Shown here: positions 36,588 to 44,645 of the stretch, in pieces | Numbering within the stretch: the stretch's first letter is position 1 | Layout: each line of letters begins with the position of its first letter | From: Nocardiopsis sp. JB363 | GTDB taxonomy: Bacteria > Actinomycetota > Actinomycetes > Streptosporangiales > Streptosporangiaceae | Assembly (NCBI RefSeq): GCF_900143625.1 | Contig: NZ_FRFF01000135.1 | Location: forward strand, 141,673 to 205,672 | DNA length: 64,000 nucleotides | Reading direction: 5' to 3' | The notes under the pieces: generated by a model | Database searches by the model: none | What the model was told of the DNA's origin: nothing | What the model saw: only the letters and a program-made list of their open reading frames with translations | Translations under genes and position numbers: made by a program

Positions 36588-37445
36588 ACAGGCGAAAGGT
36601 GCCTTTCCGTAAGGCTTTGCGGGCCTGGTCGTCGGGTCGACGGTCCGTTCTCCACCTGACATACGGGCCTGGACAGGTTACGGTCCAGGTATGGCACCCG
36701 TCCGGGTCCGTGGTTGCGTCGGAATCTCTGAGCCTCCGGGAACACCGGGGAGCTCCTCCGGCAAGCCGATGCCAGGCGCAGGCGAAACGGCCCACGTAAG
36801 GCGACTTTTCGTCGACCGATCACGGTGCGCCTTAGAGGTAAGTCCTGCCCCGCGGAGGGTCCCGATGTCCCTCATGACAGGGAGAAGAGCAGTAGTCGCG
36901 ATCAAGAGCGGCGACACTCTCAGCAGGCGGATGTGGGGACGAAGACCAGGTCGGCCGGACGGGTGGCATACCGACGTGCGGGGGTCCGACGTGTCCGGGG
37001 TGAGAACCCCGTGGACGTGGGCCCCCTGCCGTTCCCTACCCGGGGCCCGATTCCTCGCGCTCCTCGTGGTGCCCCACGAGCGCGGTGGTCCCGCCGGTCC
37101 CGACACCCATCGCTTCGACCGTACCGACGTTCACGTCAGGTCCTTCACCGGGGTCAGGGCACTCTTCCCGCTACGGATTTCCATGACCGTTCCAGGCGTC
37201 TTGCCCACACATGGCCCAAACCTGGAGAAGGTCCTTATTCGCAGCTCACCTACCCCGGACAATCATGTTCTCAGGGCGGGTGATGACCCTGCCCCGGATG
37301 GGTATACGCACTTCCAAGCGGGCCGTACACCGGCTCGCGCCGCCGACGGAAGGGGGCCGACGCGTCACACCCCTCCCTACCCGGGGAGGGAGCAGAGCCA
37401 GCCTGGCCGTCGCCTTCACGGCGGCCATGCGATGAAGGGGGTCCT
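36588..37445 (+). promoter_or_regulatory. 858-bp non-coding leader region of hpf
   Basis: No convincing gene. Open frames here have non-protein-like composition. The region begins with a weak hairpin after comF (GAAAG-GTGC-CTTTC near 36595), an imperfect CCTGGA-n10-TCCAGG dyad (36668-36689), and then a run of tightly spaced hairpins described in the next entry. The last 200 bp before the hpf start show no strong feature other than the AAGGGGG ribosome binding site (37434-37440). Confidence 0.6.
36810..37090 (+). ncRNA. Candidate raiA-type structured RNA upstream of hpf (raiA)
   Basis: Consecutive stems: TCCCT-CATGAC-AGGGA (about 36870-36885); CGGGGT-GAGA-ACCCCG with a GNRA tetraloop (36996-37011) extended by GTCC/GGAC; GGGCCCC-n16-GGGGCCC (37019-37048); CTCGTGG-TGCC-CCACGAG (37063-37080). 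A large structured RNA class named the raiA motif is known directly upstream of raiA/hpf genes in Firmicutes and Actinobacteria. Position and structure fit; I cannot test the consensus, so boundaries and identity are provisional. Confidence 0.4.
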
Positions 37446-38117
37446 ATGGACATCATCGTCAAGGGTCGACGCACCGGTGTGAGTGAGAAGTTCCGAGAGC
37501 ACGTCGAGACCAAGCTCGACAGGCTCTCCAAGTGGGAGCGCAAGGGCATGAGCGTCGATGTGGAGGTGTCCCAGGAGCGCAACCCCAAGCTCGCCGATGT
37601 TCGCGAGCGGGTTGAACTGACCATCCACTCCGACGGCCCGACCATCAGGAGTGAGGCCGCGTCCGTGGACCGTCACGGAGCCCTCGACCTCGCCCTCGAC
37701 AAGATCGAGGCCCGTCTTCGCAAGTCCGCGGACCGCCGCAAGGTGCACCGCGGCAATCGCACTCCCGTCTCCGTGGCGGCCGCGACCGCCGACCTCCCTG
37801 GAGACCTGCCCTCACTCGCCCCGATCGGTGAAACGGCGCCCCCTGCGCAGCGCAGTGGGGATGAGGAGATCGACGGCCTCGCGGTCGACGGTCGCTTCTC
37901 CGACGAGTTCGTCGAACTCGACACCCAAGGGGACGCTCCCGTGATCGTTCGGGAGAAGTACCACCGGGCCAAGCCGATGAGCATCGACCAGGCGTTGATG
38001 GAGATGGAGCTGATCGGCCACGACTTCTACCTCTTCCACGACGAAGTCAAGGACACCCCGAGCGTCGTCTACCGCAGGAAGGGCTTCGACTACGGAGTCC
38101 TGCGACTGGTCGACTAA
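37446..38117 (+). CDS. hpf: Ribosome hibernation-promoting factor, long form (HPF/RaiA)
   Basis: 223 residues. The N-terminal RaiA domain (about 1-100, MDIIVKGRRTGVSEKFREHVETKLDRL) binds the 30S decoding region, and a linker of about 65 residues leads to the C-terminal dimerisation domain (about 168-223, IVREKYHRAKPMSIDQALMEMELIGHDFYLF), which pairs two 70S ribosomes into 100S dimers in stationary phase. The ATG has an AAGGGGG ribosome binding site. The gene is monocistronic with a strong terminator. Confidence 0.96.
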   Translation: MDIIVKGRRTGVSEKFREHVETKLDRLSKWERKGMSVDVEVSQERNPKLADVRERVELTIHSDGPTIRSEAASVDRHGALDLALDKIEARLRKSADRRKVHRGNRTPVSVAAATADLPGDLPSLAPIGETAPPAQRSGDEEIDGLAVDGRFSDEFVELDTQGDAPVIVREKYHRAKPMSIDQALMEMELIGHDFYLFHDEVKDTPSVVYRRKGFDYGVLRLVD

Positions 38118-38173
38118 AAGAATTCCGGCCTCGCTCCCGGAACCGGTGATACCGGGGGTGGGGACGTAGCGGT

Positions 38174-38201
38174 CGCGGCGGGCCCGGACGGGCCCGCCGC
38201 G
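38174..38201 (+). terminator. hpf terminator
   Basis: A perfect 13-bp GC-rich stem (38174-38186 with 38189-38201) with a minimal centre lies 57 bp after the stop codon. Confidence 0.8.
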
Positions 38202-38209
38202 TTCCTGAG

Positions 38210-38243
38210 CGAAGGTCCGAAGCATCGCCTCTCCGGACCTTCG
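38210..38243 (-). terminator. Terminator of the small membrane protein gene
   Basis: CGAAGGTCCG (38210-38219) and its exact complement (38234-38243) with a 14-nt loop, just below the minus-strand stop at 38253. Together with the hpf hairpin it separates convergent genes. Confidence 0.75.
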
Positions 38244-38252
38244 AGACGGTGA

Positions 38253-38810
38253 CTAGCCCGCGGAGCCTTCGACTCCCTTGGAACCGTCGGAACCCTCGGG
38301 TCGCTCTTCCTCATCCGCCTGCTTGATGCGGTGCAACGGCGTCTGGTGCGGTTCCTCCGATTCCACACGGGGCGGGTCCAGCACCACGTCGGAGAGGATG
38401 TCGCAGGACACCGCCACGACCAGCGCCGCCAGCATCAGCAGACCGGCCACCACCAACAGCCACAGGGAACCGCCCAGGGCGATCGCCAGACCACCCAGGG
38501 CGAACCCCACGCAGGCGAGCGCCACGACGACCCATGAGGCCGCGCTGCCGCGGTGCCCGTTGCTCGGCGCCAACGCGCCGCCTTGACGTTGGAACCCTCG
38601 GATGCGCCCTCGGCGCTTCTGTTCGTCGTCGCTCGGGTGGTGGTGCTCCCAGGCGAGCGCGGGGTCGTCCTCCTCAGCGGGGCGTGAGCGCGTCCCGTGT
38701 GGCTTCTCGACCGCGGACTCGATCGCGTCGGCCGGGGTTCGGGGGCCCGGTGGACGTTCGTTCTCGAAGTCCCGTGCGGTGGATCCCGCGTGCTTCTTGC
38801 CGGCTCGCAT
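38253..38810 (-). CDS. Small hypothetical membrane protein with charged tails
   Basis: 185 residues, no family recognised. A charged, probably disordered N-terminal region (about 1-85) precedes two close membrane helices (about 90-110 and 115-135, WVVVALACVGFALGG... and LWLLVVAGLLMLAALVVAVS), then a short acidic tail (EEERPEGSDGSKG). ATG at 38810 has GGGAGGAG just upstream, which decides against the longer open frame. Encoded between hpf and secA on the opposite strand. Confidence 0.75.
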   Translation of the reverse strand: MRAGKKHAGSTARDFENERPPGPRTPADAIESAVEKPHGTRSRPAEEDDPALAWEHHHPSDDEQKRRGRIRGFQRQGGALAPSNGHRGSAASWVVVALACVGFALGGLAIALGGSLWLLVVAGLLMLAALVVAVSCDILSDVVLDPPRVESEEPHQTPLHRIKQADEEERPEGSDGSKGVEGSAG

Positions 38811-39067
38811 GGCTCCTCCCTCGGTAGCGCCTTTCCGTCCGGGTGTCTTCGCGGGAACGTGCGGGCACGAACCCGCGTTCGGAACACCCTGTACCCATTG
38901 CACTACCCGAAGAAATGCGCGAGTCTGCACGAACATCGTGAAAAGGGCGGGAACATCCACCCCCGTCCCACTCGTTTGTCGGTAGGACGGGGAGCGGGTC
39001 GGGTCCTCTAGGATGTAGGCCCGAGGACCCAGGATTCTCCCCTGACCTCCCACATGAGAACAAGTGC

Positions 39068-39107
39068 GGTCAGCGGGCCAAGATCTGACCCTCCACCGTA
39101 GGTGGAG
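39068..39107 (+). promoter_or_regulatory. Two abutting hairpins in the secA leader
   Basis: GGTCAG-n11-CTGACC (39068-39090) is followed with no gap by CTCCACC-GTA-GGTGGAG (39091-39107), ending 31 bp before the secA start and 15 bp before its GAGGAG site. A TAGGAT -10-like hexamer near 39008 would put both in the 5' leader. The rest of the 38811-39138 gap has no gene. Confidence 0.5.
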
Positions 39108-39138
39108 ACGACCGCGATCTGCGAGGAGCGCATAGGAA

Positions 39139-41979
39139 GTGCCAGGCATACTCGATAAGCTCCTGCGCGCGGGTGAAGGAAAGATCCTGCGCCGGCTCAA
39201 GAAATTCAAGGACCAGGTCAACCTCCTAGAGGATGACTTCGTCGATCTCAGCGACGACGAACTGCGGGCCCTGACGCAGGAGTACAAGGAACGCCACGAA
39301 GACGGCGAGTCCCTGGACGATCTCCTGCCGGAGGCTTTCGCGACCGTCCGTGAGGCGGCCAAGCGCACTCTGGGCCAGCGTCACTTCGACGTCCAGGTCA
39401 TGGGTGGTGCCGCCCTGCACCTGGGCAACATCGCCGAGATGAAGACCGGTGAGGGCAAGACCCTGACCGGGACCCTCGCGGTGTACCTCAACGCCCTCGC
39501 GGGCAAGGGTGTGCACGTCATCACCACCAACGACTACCTCGCCCGACGCGACGCCCAGAACATGGGCCGCGTCTACCAGTTCCTCGGGCTTGAGGTCGAC
39601 GTGGTGGGTCCGCAGATGAGCGCGGCCGCGCGCCGCCAGGCCTACCAGGCCGACATCACCTACGGGACCAACAACGAGTTCGGTTTCGACTACCTGCGCG
39701 ACAACATGGCGCTGTCCCTCAAGGACACGGTCCAGCGCGAGCACTACTTCGCCCTGGTCGACGAGGTCGACTCCATCCTCATCGACGAGGCGCGTACCCC
39801 GCTCATCATCAGCGGTCCTTCCGAGCAGAACTCTCGCTGGTATTCCGAGTTCGCCAAGATCGCCCCGCGCCTGAAGCAGGACGACGACTACGAGGTCGAC
39901 GAGAAGAAGCGCACCGTCGGCATCACCGAGGCCGGTGTGGCCAAGGTCGAGGACCTGCTGGGTATCGACAACCTCTACGAGGCCGTCAACACCCCGCTGA
40001 TCAGCTTCCTCAACAACTCCCTCAAGGCCAAGGAGTTGTACCGCAAGGACAAGGAGTACATCGTCAAGGACGGTGAGGTCCTCATCGTCGACGAGTTCAC
40101 CGGTCGTGTCCTGGCGGGACGTCGCTACAACGAGGGCATGCACCAGGCCATCGAGGCCAAGGAACGCGTCAAGATCAAGGACGAGAACCAGACTCTCGCC
40201 AAGGTCACGCTCCAGAACTACTTCCGCCTCTACGAGAAGCTCGCCGGCATGACCGGTACCGCCCAGACCGAGGCGGCGGAGTTCACCCAGACCTACGGCG
40301 TCGGCGTGGTGCCCATCCCCACCAACAAGCCGATGATCCGTGAGGACGTCAAGGACGTCGTCTACAAGCACGAGGACGCCAAGTTCCAGGCCCTGGCCGA
40401 GGACATCGCCGAGCGTCACGAGGAGGGCCAGCCCGTCCTCGTCGGTACCACCAGCGTGGAGAAGTCCGAGCTGCTGTCCCGGATGCTCAAGCGCGAGGGT
40501 GTCCCGCACGAGGTCCTCAACGCGAAGAACCACGCTCGTGAGGCCTCGATCATCGCCCGGGCCGGCAAACTCGGCGGCGTCACCGTCGCCACCAACATGG
40601 CCGGTCGCGGTACCGACATCATGCTCGGCGGTAACCCCGACTTCCTCGCCGACGAGAAACTCCAGGACCGTGGCCTGAGCCCGCTGGAGACCCCGGAGGA
40701 GTACGAGGAGGCCTGGCCGGACGCCCTGGAGAAGGCCAAGGCCGAGTTCGAGGACGAGCACGAGAAGGTCGTCGAGGCCGGCGGTCTGTACGTGCTCGGC
40801 ACCGAACGCCATGAGTCGCGCCGGATCGACAACCAGCTCCGCGGTCGTTCCGGCCGTCAGGGTGACCCGGGCATGTCCCGCTTCTACCTGTCGCTCCAGG
40901 ACGACCTGCTGCGTCTGTTCAACTCCAGCCGTCTGGAGGTGTTCATGAACCAGCTGAACATCCCGGACGACCAGCCGATCGAGTCCGGCATGGTGAGCAA
41001 GGCGATCGCCTCCGCCCAGGGTCAGGTCGAGTCGCAGAACTTCGAGATCCGTAAGAACGTCCTCAAGTACGACGAGGTCCTCAACCGCCAGCGCAAGGTG
41101 ATCTACGCCGAGCGCCACAAGGTCCTGGAAGGCCAGAACCTGCGCGAGCAGGTCATCGAGATGCTGGAGGGGGTGCTCCGCGGTTACGTCACCGAGGAGA
41201 CCGCCCGCGGCGACGCCGACGAGTGGGACCTCGACCGGCTCTGGCGGGCGTTCAAGCAGGTCTACCCGATCAGCTTCACCGTCGACGAGTTCGTCGAGGA
41301 GAACGGTGACATCCACACGCTGACCAAGGAGCTCATCGCCGACAGCGTGGTCGAGGACGCCAAGAGCGCCTACGACACCCGCGAGTCGGAGCTGGGCGAG
41401 GACGCCATGCGTGAGGTCGAGCGCCGCGTCATCCTGCAGGTGATGGACCGCAAGTGGCGTGAGCACCTCTACGAGATGGACTATCTCCAGGAGGGCATCG
41501 GCCTGCGCGCGATGGCACAGCGCAACCCGCTGATCGAGTTCCAGCGCGAAGGCTTCGACATGTTCCAGGAGATGCTGGCGGCCATCAAGGAGGAGTCGGT
41601 CGGCTTCCTCTTCAACGTCGAGGTCCAGGTGCAGAAGAAGGCCGAGCCGAGCCTCACCGCCACCGCCGCCGCGCAGACCGCCGCGACGGTCGGCGGGTCC
41701 GCGAGCGCGACCGCCGTCGCCACCGCGGTGGCGGAGGACGAGGAGGCCGCCGAGGCGGAGGCCCCCGACACCGAGGCTCCGGCCGAGGACGTCGTGGTCC
41801 CGGGCTTCGGCGAGGACCGGCCCAGCCGGCTCCAGTACTCGGCTCCCAGCGAGGACGGCACGGTCGAGCGGCACAGCGAGGCCAACGACGAGTACGCGGG
41901 CACCGCGCGCAACGCGCCCTGCCCCTGCGGCTCCGGCAAGAAGTTCAAGAAGTGCCACGGGGACGCCTCGGTCAAGTAG
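39139..41979 (+). CDS. secA: SecA, preprotein translocase ATPase
   Basis: 946 residues, the motor of Sec-dependent protein export at the SecYEG channel. Walker A MKTGEGKT (101-108), DEAD-like DEVDSILIDEARTPLIISG, helicase motif NMAGRGTDIMLGG, the LRGRSGRQGDPG motif and the C-terminal SecB/zinc-binding tail CPCGSGKKFKKCHGD. A lineage-specific Ala/Glu-rich linker (about 840-905) precedes the zinc tail. GTG at 39139 follows GAGGAG at a 10-nt spacing. Confidence 0.98.
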   Translation: MPGILDKLLRAGEGKILRRLKKFKDQVNLLEDDFVDLSDDELRALTQEYKERHEDGESLDDLLPEAFATVREAAKRTLGQRHFDVQVMGGAALHLGNIAEMKTGEGKTLTGTLAVYLNALAGKGVHVITTNDYLARRDAQNMGRVYQFLGLEVDVVGPQMSAAARRQAYQADITYGTNNEFGFDYLRDNMALSLKDTVQREHYFALVDEVDSILIDEARTPLIISGPSEQNSRWYSEFAKIAPRLKQDDDYEVDEKKRTVGITEAGVAKVEDLLGIDNLYEAVNTPLISFLNNSLKAKELYRKDKEYIVKDGEVLIVDEFTGRVLAGRRYNEGMHQAIEAKERVKIKDENQTLAKVTLQNYFRLYEKLAGMTGTAQTEAAEFTQTYGVGVVPIPTNKPMIREDVKDVVYKHEDAKFQALAEDIAERHEEGQPVLVGTTSVEKSELLSRMLKREGVPHEVLNAKNHAREASIIARAGKLGGVTVATNMAGRGTDIMLGGNPDFLADEKLQDRGLSPLETPEEYEEAWPDALEKAKAEFEDEHEKVVEAGGLYVLGTERHESRRIDNQLRGRSGRQGDPGMSRFYLSLQDDLLRLFNSSRLEVFMNQLNIPDDQPIESGMVSKAIASAQGQVESQNFEIRKNVLKYDEVLNRQRKVIYAERHKVLEGQNLREQVIEMLEGVLRGYVTEETARGDADEWDLDRLWRAFKQVYPISFTVDEFVEENGDIHTLTKELIADSVVEDAKSAYDTRESELGEDAMREVERRVILQVMDRKWREHLYEMDYLQEGIGLRAMAQRNPLIEFQREGFDMFQEMLAAIKEESVGFLFNVEVQVQKKAEPSLTATAAAQTAATVGGSASATAVATAVAEDEEAAEAEAPDTEAPAEDVVVPGFGEDRPSRLQYSAPSEDGTVERHSEANDEYAGTARNAPCPCGSGKKFKKCHGDASVK

Positions 41980-42008
41980 CCGGTGGTTCCCGAACAGTGA
42001 TCGAGCGC

Positions 42009-42041
42009 GTGGGCGCGGTTCCCCGAGGGGGCCGCGCCCAC
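42009..42041 (+). terminator. secA terminator (convergent with lrp-type gene)
   Basis: GTGGGCGCGG (42009-42018) pairs exactly with 42032-42041; the loop carries a further CCCC/GGGG stem. It lies between the convergent secA and AsnC-type genes and may serve both. Confidence 0.8.
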
Positions 42042-42066
42042 ACGCGTGTCCGGTGCCCGGACGCCC

Positions 42067-42519
42067 TCAGGTGGGCAGGGGGCGTTCCTGGACGATGTGT
42101 TTCATGACCAGGGTCGAGCTCAGGTTCCGAACCCCGGGGAGGGTGGCCAGGTCCTCGTCGTAGAGGGCGCGGAAGGCCGCGAGGTCGGCACCGACCACGC
42201 GCAGGAGGTAGTCGGGGTCGCCGAACAGTCGTTCCGCGCTGACCACCTGGGGGATGGTCGCCACCGCCTCCTCGAACGCGGCGACGGTATTGCGGTCCCC
42301 TTGTCGCATGGTGATGAACACCAGGGCCTGGAACCCGAGGCCGACCGCCTCCGCGTCCACCACCGCCCGGTAGCCGCTGATCACCCCGGAACGTTCCAGT
42401 TCACGGAGGCGACGGTGACAGGGAGAGACGCTCAGACCGACGCGGTTGGCGAGTTCGGTGATGCTCAGCCGACCGTCCTCTTGGAGCTCGGCAAGGATCT
42501 TTCGATCGACGATGTCCAT
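42067..42519 (-). CDS. Lrp/AsnC family transcriptional regulator
   Basis: 150 residues. The N-terminal helix-turn-helix DIVDRKILAELQEDGRLSITELANRVGLSVSPCHRRLRELE is followed by a RAM ligand-binding domain (AFVVG-like GDPDYLLRVVGADLAAF). It is divergent from a LysE-type exporter, so the likely role is amino-acid-dependent control of that exporter. ATG at 42519; a near-consensus Lrp box lies immediately upstream. Confidence 0.93.
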   Translation of the reverse strand: MDIVDRKILAELQEDGRLSITELANRVGLSVSPCHRRLRELERSGVISGYRAVVDAEAVGLGFQALVFITMRQGDRNTVAAFEEAVATIPQVVSAERLFGDPDYLLRVVGADLAAFRALYDEDLATLPGVRNLSSTLVMKHIVQERPLPT

Positions 42520-42520
42520 G

Positions 42521-42535
42521 TAGAAGATTCTTCCA
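42521..42535. promoter_or_regulatory. Candidate Lrp box between lrp-type and lysE-type genes
   Basis: TAGAAGATTCTTCCA matches the Escherichia coli Lrp consensus (YAGHAWATTWTDCTR) at 12 of 15 positions. It is a palindrome centred on GAAGATTCTTC, two bases upstream of the regulator start codon, suggesting autorepression. Confidence 0.6.
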
Positions 42536-42634
42536 CGTGATCCCGGCTCCGACGCAAATAGTGGAACCATATTCGGTGCGTTTCCGGCTACTCTTCCCCC
42601 TGAGCTGCTGTTTCGGGGAAAAGGGGGGTCCGCT

Positions 42635-43252
42635 GTGGACGCGGGTTCGGTGGCGGCGTTCTGGACGGTGTCCGTCCTGCTGATCCTGGTGCCGGGGGCC
42701 GATTGGGCCTACGCGATCGCCGCCGGGCTGCGGGACCGCTCGGTGCTGCCGGCGGTGGGCGGGCTGCTGACCGGCTACGTGGTGCTCACCGGGGTGGTGG
42801 CCGCGGGGGTCGCCGCGTTGGTCGCACGTACCCCGGCCGTCCTCACCGGGCTGACGGTGCTGGGCGCCCTCTACCTGGTCTGGTTGGGGGTGGCCACCTT
42901 GGCGCGTCCGTCGGTGCCCGGCGCGGGTTCCTCAGACGAGGGCTCCGGAACGTGGGTGGCGCGCATGGTGACCGGCACGGGGGTGAGCGGTCTCAACCCC
43001 AAGGCGTTGCTGCTCTTCCTCGCGCTGCTGCCGCAGTTCACCGACCCGGAAGGCGGCTGGCCGATGGCCGCGCAGATCGGCACCTTGGGGCTCGTGCACA
43101 CCGTCAGTTGCGGAGTGGTCTACCTGGGGGTGGGAGTGCTCGCCCGCCAGGTGCTGGGGGCCAGGCCCGCGGTCGCCCGCGTGGTCACCAGGGTCTCCGG
43201 GGCCGCGATGGTGCTCATCGGCGTGGGGCTGATGGCGGGGCGCCTGCTCTGA
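42635..43252 (+). CDS. LysE family amino-acid exporter
   Basis: 205 residues with five or six membrane helices. The N-terminal signature LILVPGADWAYAIAAGLRDRSVLPAVGG and VSGLNPKALLLFLALLPQF fit the LysE/RhtB translocator family, which exports amino acids such as lysine, threonine or homoserine. GTG at 42635. It is controlled presumably by the divergent Lrp-type regulator. Confidence 0.9.
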   Translation: MDAGSVAAFWTVSVLLILVPGADWAYAIAAGLRDRSVLPAVGGLLTGYVVLTGVVAAGVAALVARTPAVLTGLTVLGALYLVWLGVATLARPSVPGAGSSDEGSGTWVARMVTGTGVSGLNPKALLLFLALLPQFTDPEGGWPMAAQIGTLGLVHTVSCGVVYLGVGVLARQVLGARPAVARVVTRVSGAAMVLIGVGLMAGRLL

Positions 43253-43291
43253 CCCCGGGCACGCCCATGCCGGGGGCGGGGGCGAGGGCGG

Positions 43292-43322
43292 CGGCTCCGG
43301 GCACGTGGGCGGCCCGGAGCCG
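43292..43322. terminator. Bidirectional terminator between lysE-type and SIS genes
   Basis: A perfect 10-bp stem (43292-43301 with 43313-43322) lies between two convergent stop codons. Confidence 0.75.
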
Positions 43323-43328
43323 AGGAAC

Positions 43329-44372
43329 CTAGCCGGTCTGGGTGACCTTGTTGAGTCCGCGGGGAACGTCGGGGTCGTAGCCCAGTCGCCGGGCCAGATG
43401 CTCGGTGAGCAGTTGGGCGGGGACGATGAGGTTCATCGGCGAGACCCACTCGGGTACGTCCGGGACGTCCACCGAAAGATCACTGGCGGCGGCCAACGCC
43501 TTGCCACCGCCGAAACCGAACACCGGGGAACCCGCCGAGCGGGCCCGCTCGGCGAGGGCGACCGTGCCCTGAAGGGTCGGACCGCTGGAGGAAGCGACCA
43601 GGAGCGTCGGAGTGCGCGGGCCCAGGACCGCGATGGGCCCGTGCAGCAGGTCGGCGTAGGACAACCCCATCGCGTGCAGGTAGCAGGCCTCCTTGAGTTT
43701 CAGAGCGGCCTCCAAGGCGGTGGAGTAGACCATGCCGCGTCCGGAGACCACCATGCCCTGCACGGCGACCATCCGTTCGACGATCTCCTCCAGGGCGTCC
43801 GTGGGCGCGGCCAGGGTCTCCTCGATACCCTGGGGCACCAGGTCCAGTTCGCCGGGATCCAGGTCGGCGCCCAGTCCCAGGGCCAGCACGGCGAGGGCGG
43901 CGAGCTGGGAATTGTAGGTCTTGGTGGCGGGCACGGCCAGCTCGTTGCCCGCCCGGGTGACCAGGGCGACGTCGGACTCCGTGGCGAGCGGCGAGTCGGC
44001 GCCGTTGGTGACGGCCAGGGTCCGGGCTCCGCAGCTCGCGGCCCACCGCATGGTCTCGACGATCTCCTCGGTCTTGCCGGACTGGGAGATGGCCACGGCC
44101 AGGACGTCGGACAGGTCGACCTTCGCCCCGTACTCGGTCGCGATGGACGGGGAGCCGAGGGTGGCCAGACGGCCGGTGTGGGCCTGAAGCAGGTAGCCGC
44201 CGTAGACGGCGGCGTTGTCGGAGGAACCGCGTGCGATGAACAGGACGTGTTTGGTGCGACGGCCCAGCGCCTCGATCTCCCCGCGCAGGGGGAGGAGTTC
44301 GGCGAAGGTGCGGCGCAGAGCATCGGGCTGCTCGGCGATCTCCGCTCGCATCACGCTCGTCGTGGTGGTCAT
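43329..44372 (-). CDS. SIS-domain sugar isomerase/deaminase-like protein (GlmS isomerase-domain homologue)
   Basis: 347 residues: two tandem SIS domains as in the C-terminal half of GlmS, with no glutaminase domain. Motifs include LFIARGSSDNAAVYGGYL, ISQSGKTEEIVETM, RGMVYSTALEAALKLKEACYLHAMG and LLHGPIAVL. Such proteins act as glucosamine-6-phosphate deaminases (NagB-II type) or similar. Divergent from the GntR regulator and linked to GlcNAc PTS genes, so conversion of GlcN6P into fructose-6-phosphate is likely. ATG at 44372, preceded by GGAAGG. Confidence 0.88.
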   Translation of the reverse strand: MTTTTSVMRAEIAEQPDALRRTFAELLPLRGEIEALGRRTKHVLFIARGSSDNAAVYGGYLLQAHTGRLATLGSPSIATEYGAKVDLSDVLAVAISQSGKTEEIVETMRWAASCGARTLAVTNGADSPLATESDVALVTRAGNELAVPATKTYNSQLAALAVLALGLGADLDPGELDLVPQGIEETLAAPTDALEEIVERMVAVQGMVVSGRGMVYSTALEAALKLKEACYLHAMGLSYADLLHGPIAVLGPRTPTLLVASSSGPTLQGTVALAERARSAGSPVFGFGGGKALAAASDLSVDVPDVPEWVSPMNLIVPAQLLTEHLARRLGYDPDVPRGLNKVTQTG

Positions 44373-44525
44373 GTGCAACAACCTTCCCAGGGTGTGTGCG
44401 GGTCGCCCTGGACGGGCGTCGGGTGCCGCACCGAAGATCGGTGAACGGCGAGGAACCCGTGGTTCCGCTGGTTCCGCGCCCGCCTCGACGTCGCCGGCAA
44501 TGGATTGACACGGAGTCGAAGGCTA

Positions 44526-44547
44526 TGGTCTAGTCCGGACTATACCA
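44526..44547. promoter_or_regulatory. Double DasR-type operator (dre) between SIS and gntR genes
   Basis: The 22-bp near-palindrome TGGTCTAGTCC-GGACTATACCA has one mismatch. Each half, read outward in, resembles the DasR consensus ACTGGTCTAGACCAGT, so two overlapping dre sites share the centre. Position between divergent genes suits co-regulation of both by the adjacent GntR protein and GlcN6P. Confidence 0.75.
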
Positions 44548-44645
44548 GTCAGAGATGAATTGCCCGGAGAAGCCCGAATGCGGAGGCGGGTCGCGAGTTA
44601 GGGTCTTTCCACGCCGACCCCCGACCGCAGAACAGAAGGTCGCCC

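Noticed and set aside
36691..37482. 263-codon open frame in the hpf leader
   Set aside because: Residue composition is not protein-like, no ribosome binding site, and it runs past the well-supported hpf start; the region is better explained as structured non-coding RNA.
38830..38925. Possible minus-strand tRNA (T-arm-like GCGGGTTCGTGCCCGC, a TTCCGAA loop and a D-arm-like stretch)
   Set aside because: The 7 nt after the putative T-arm (ACGTTCC) find no complement at the expected 5' position, the D-stem does not pair and the T-loop lacks the conserved A. No cloverleaf can be built.
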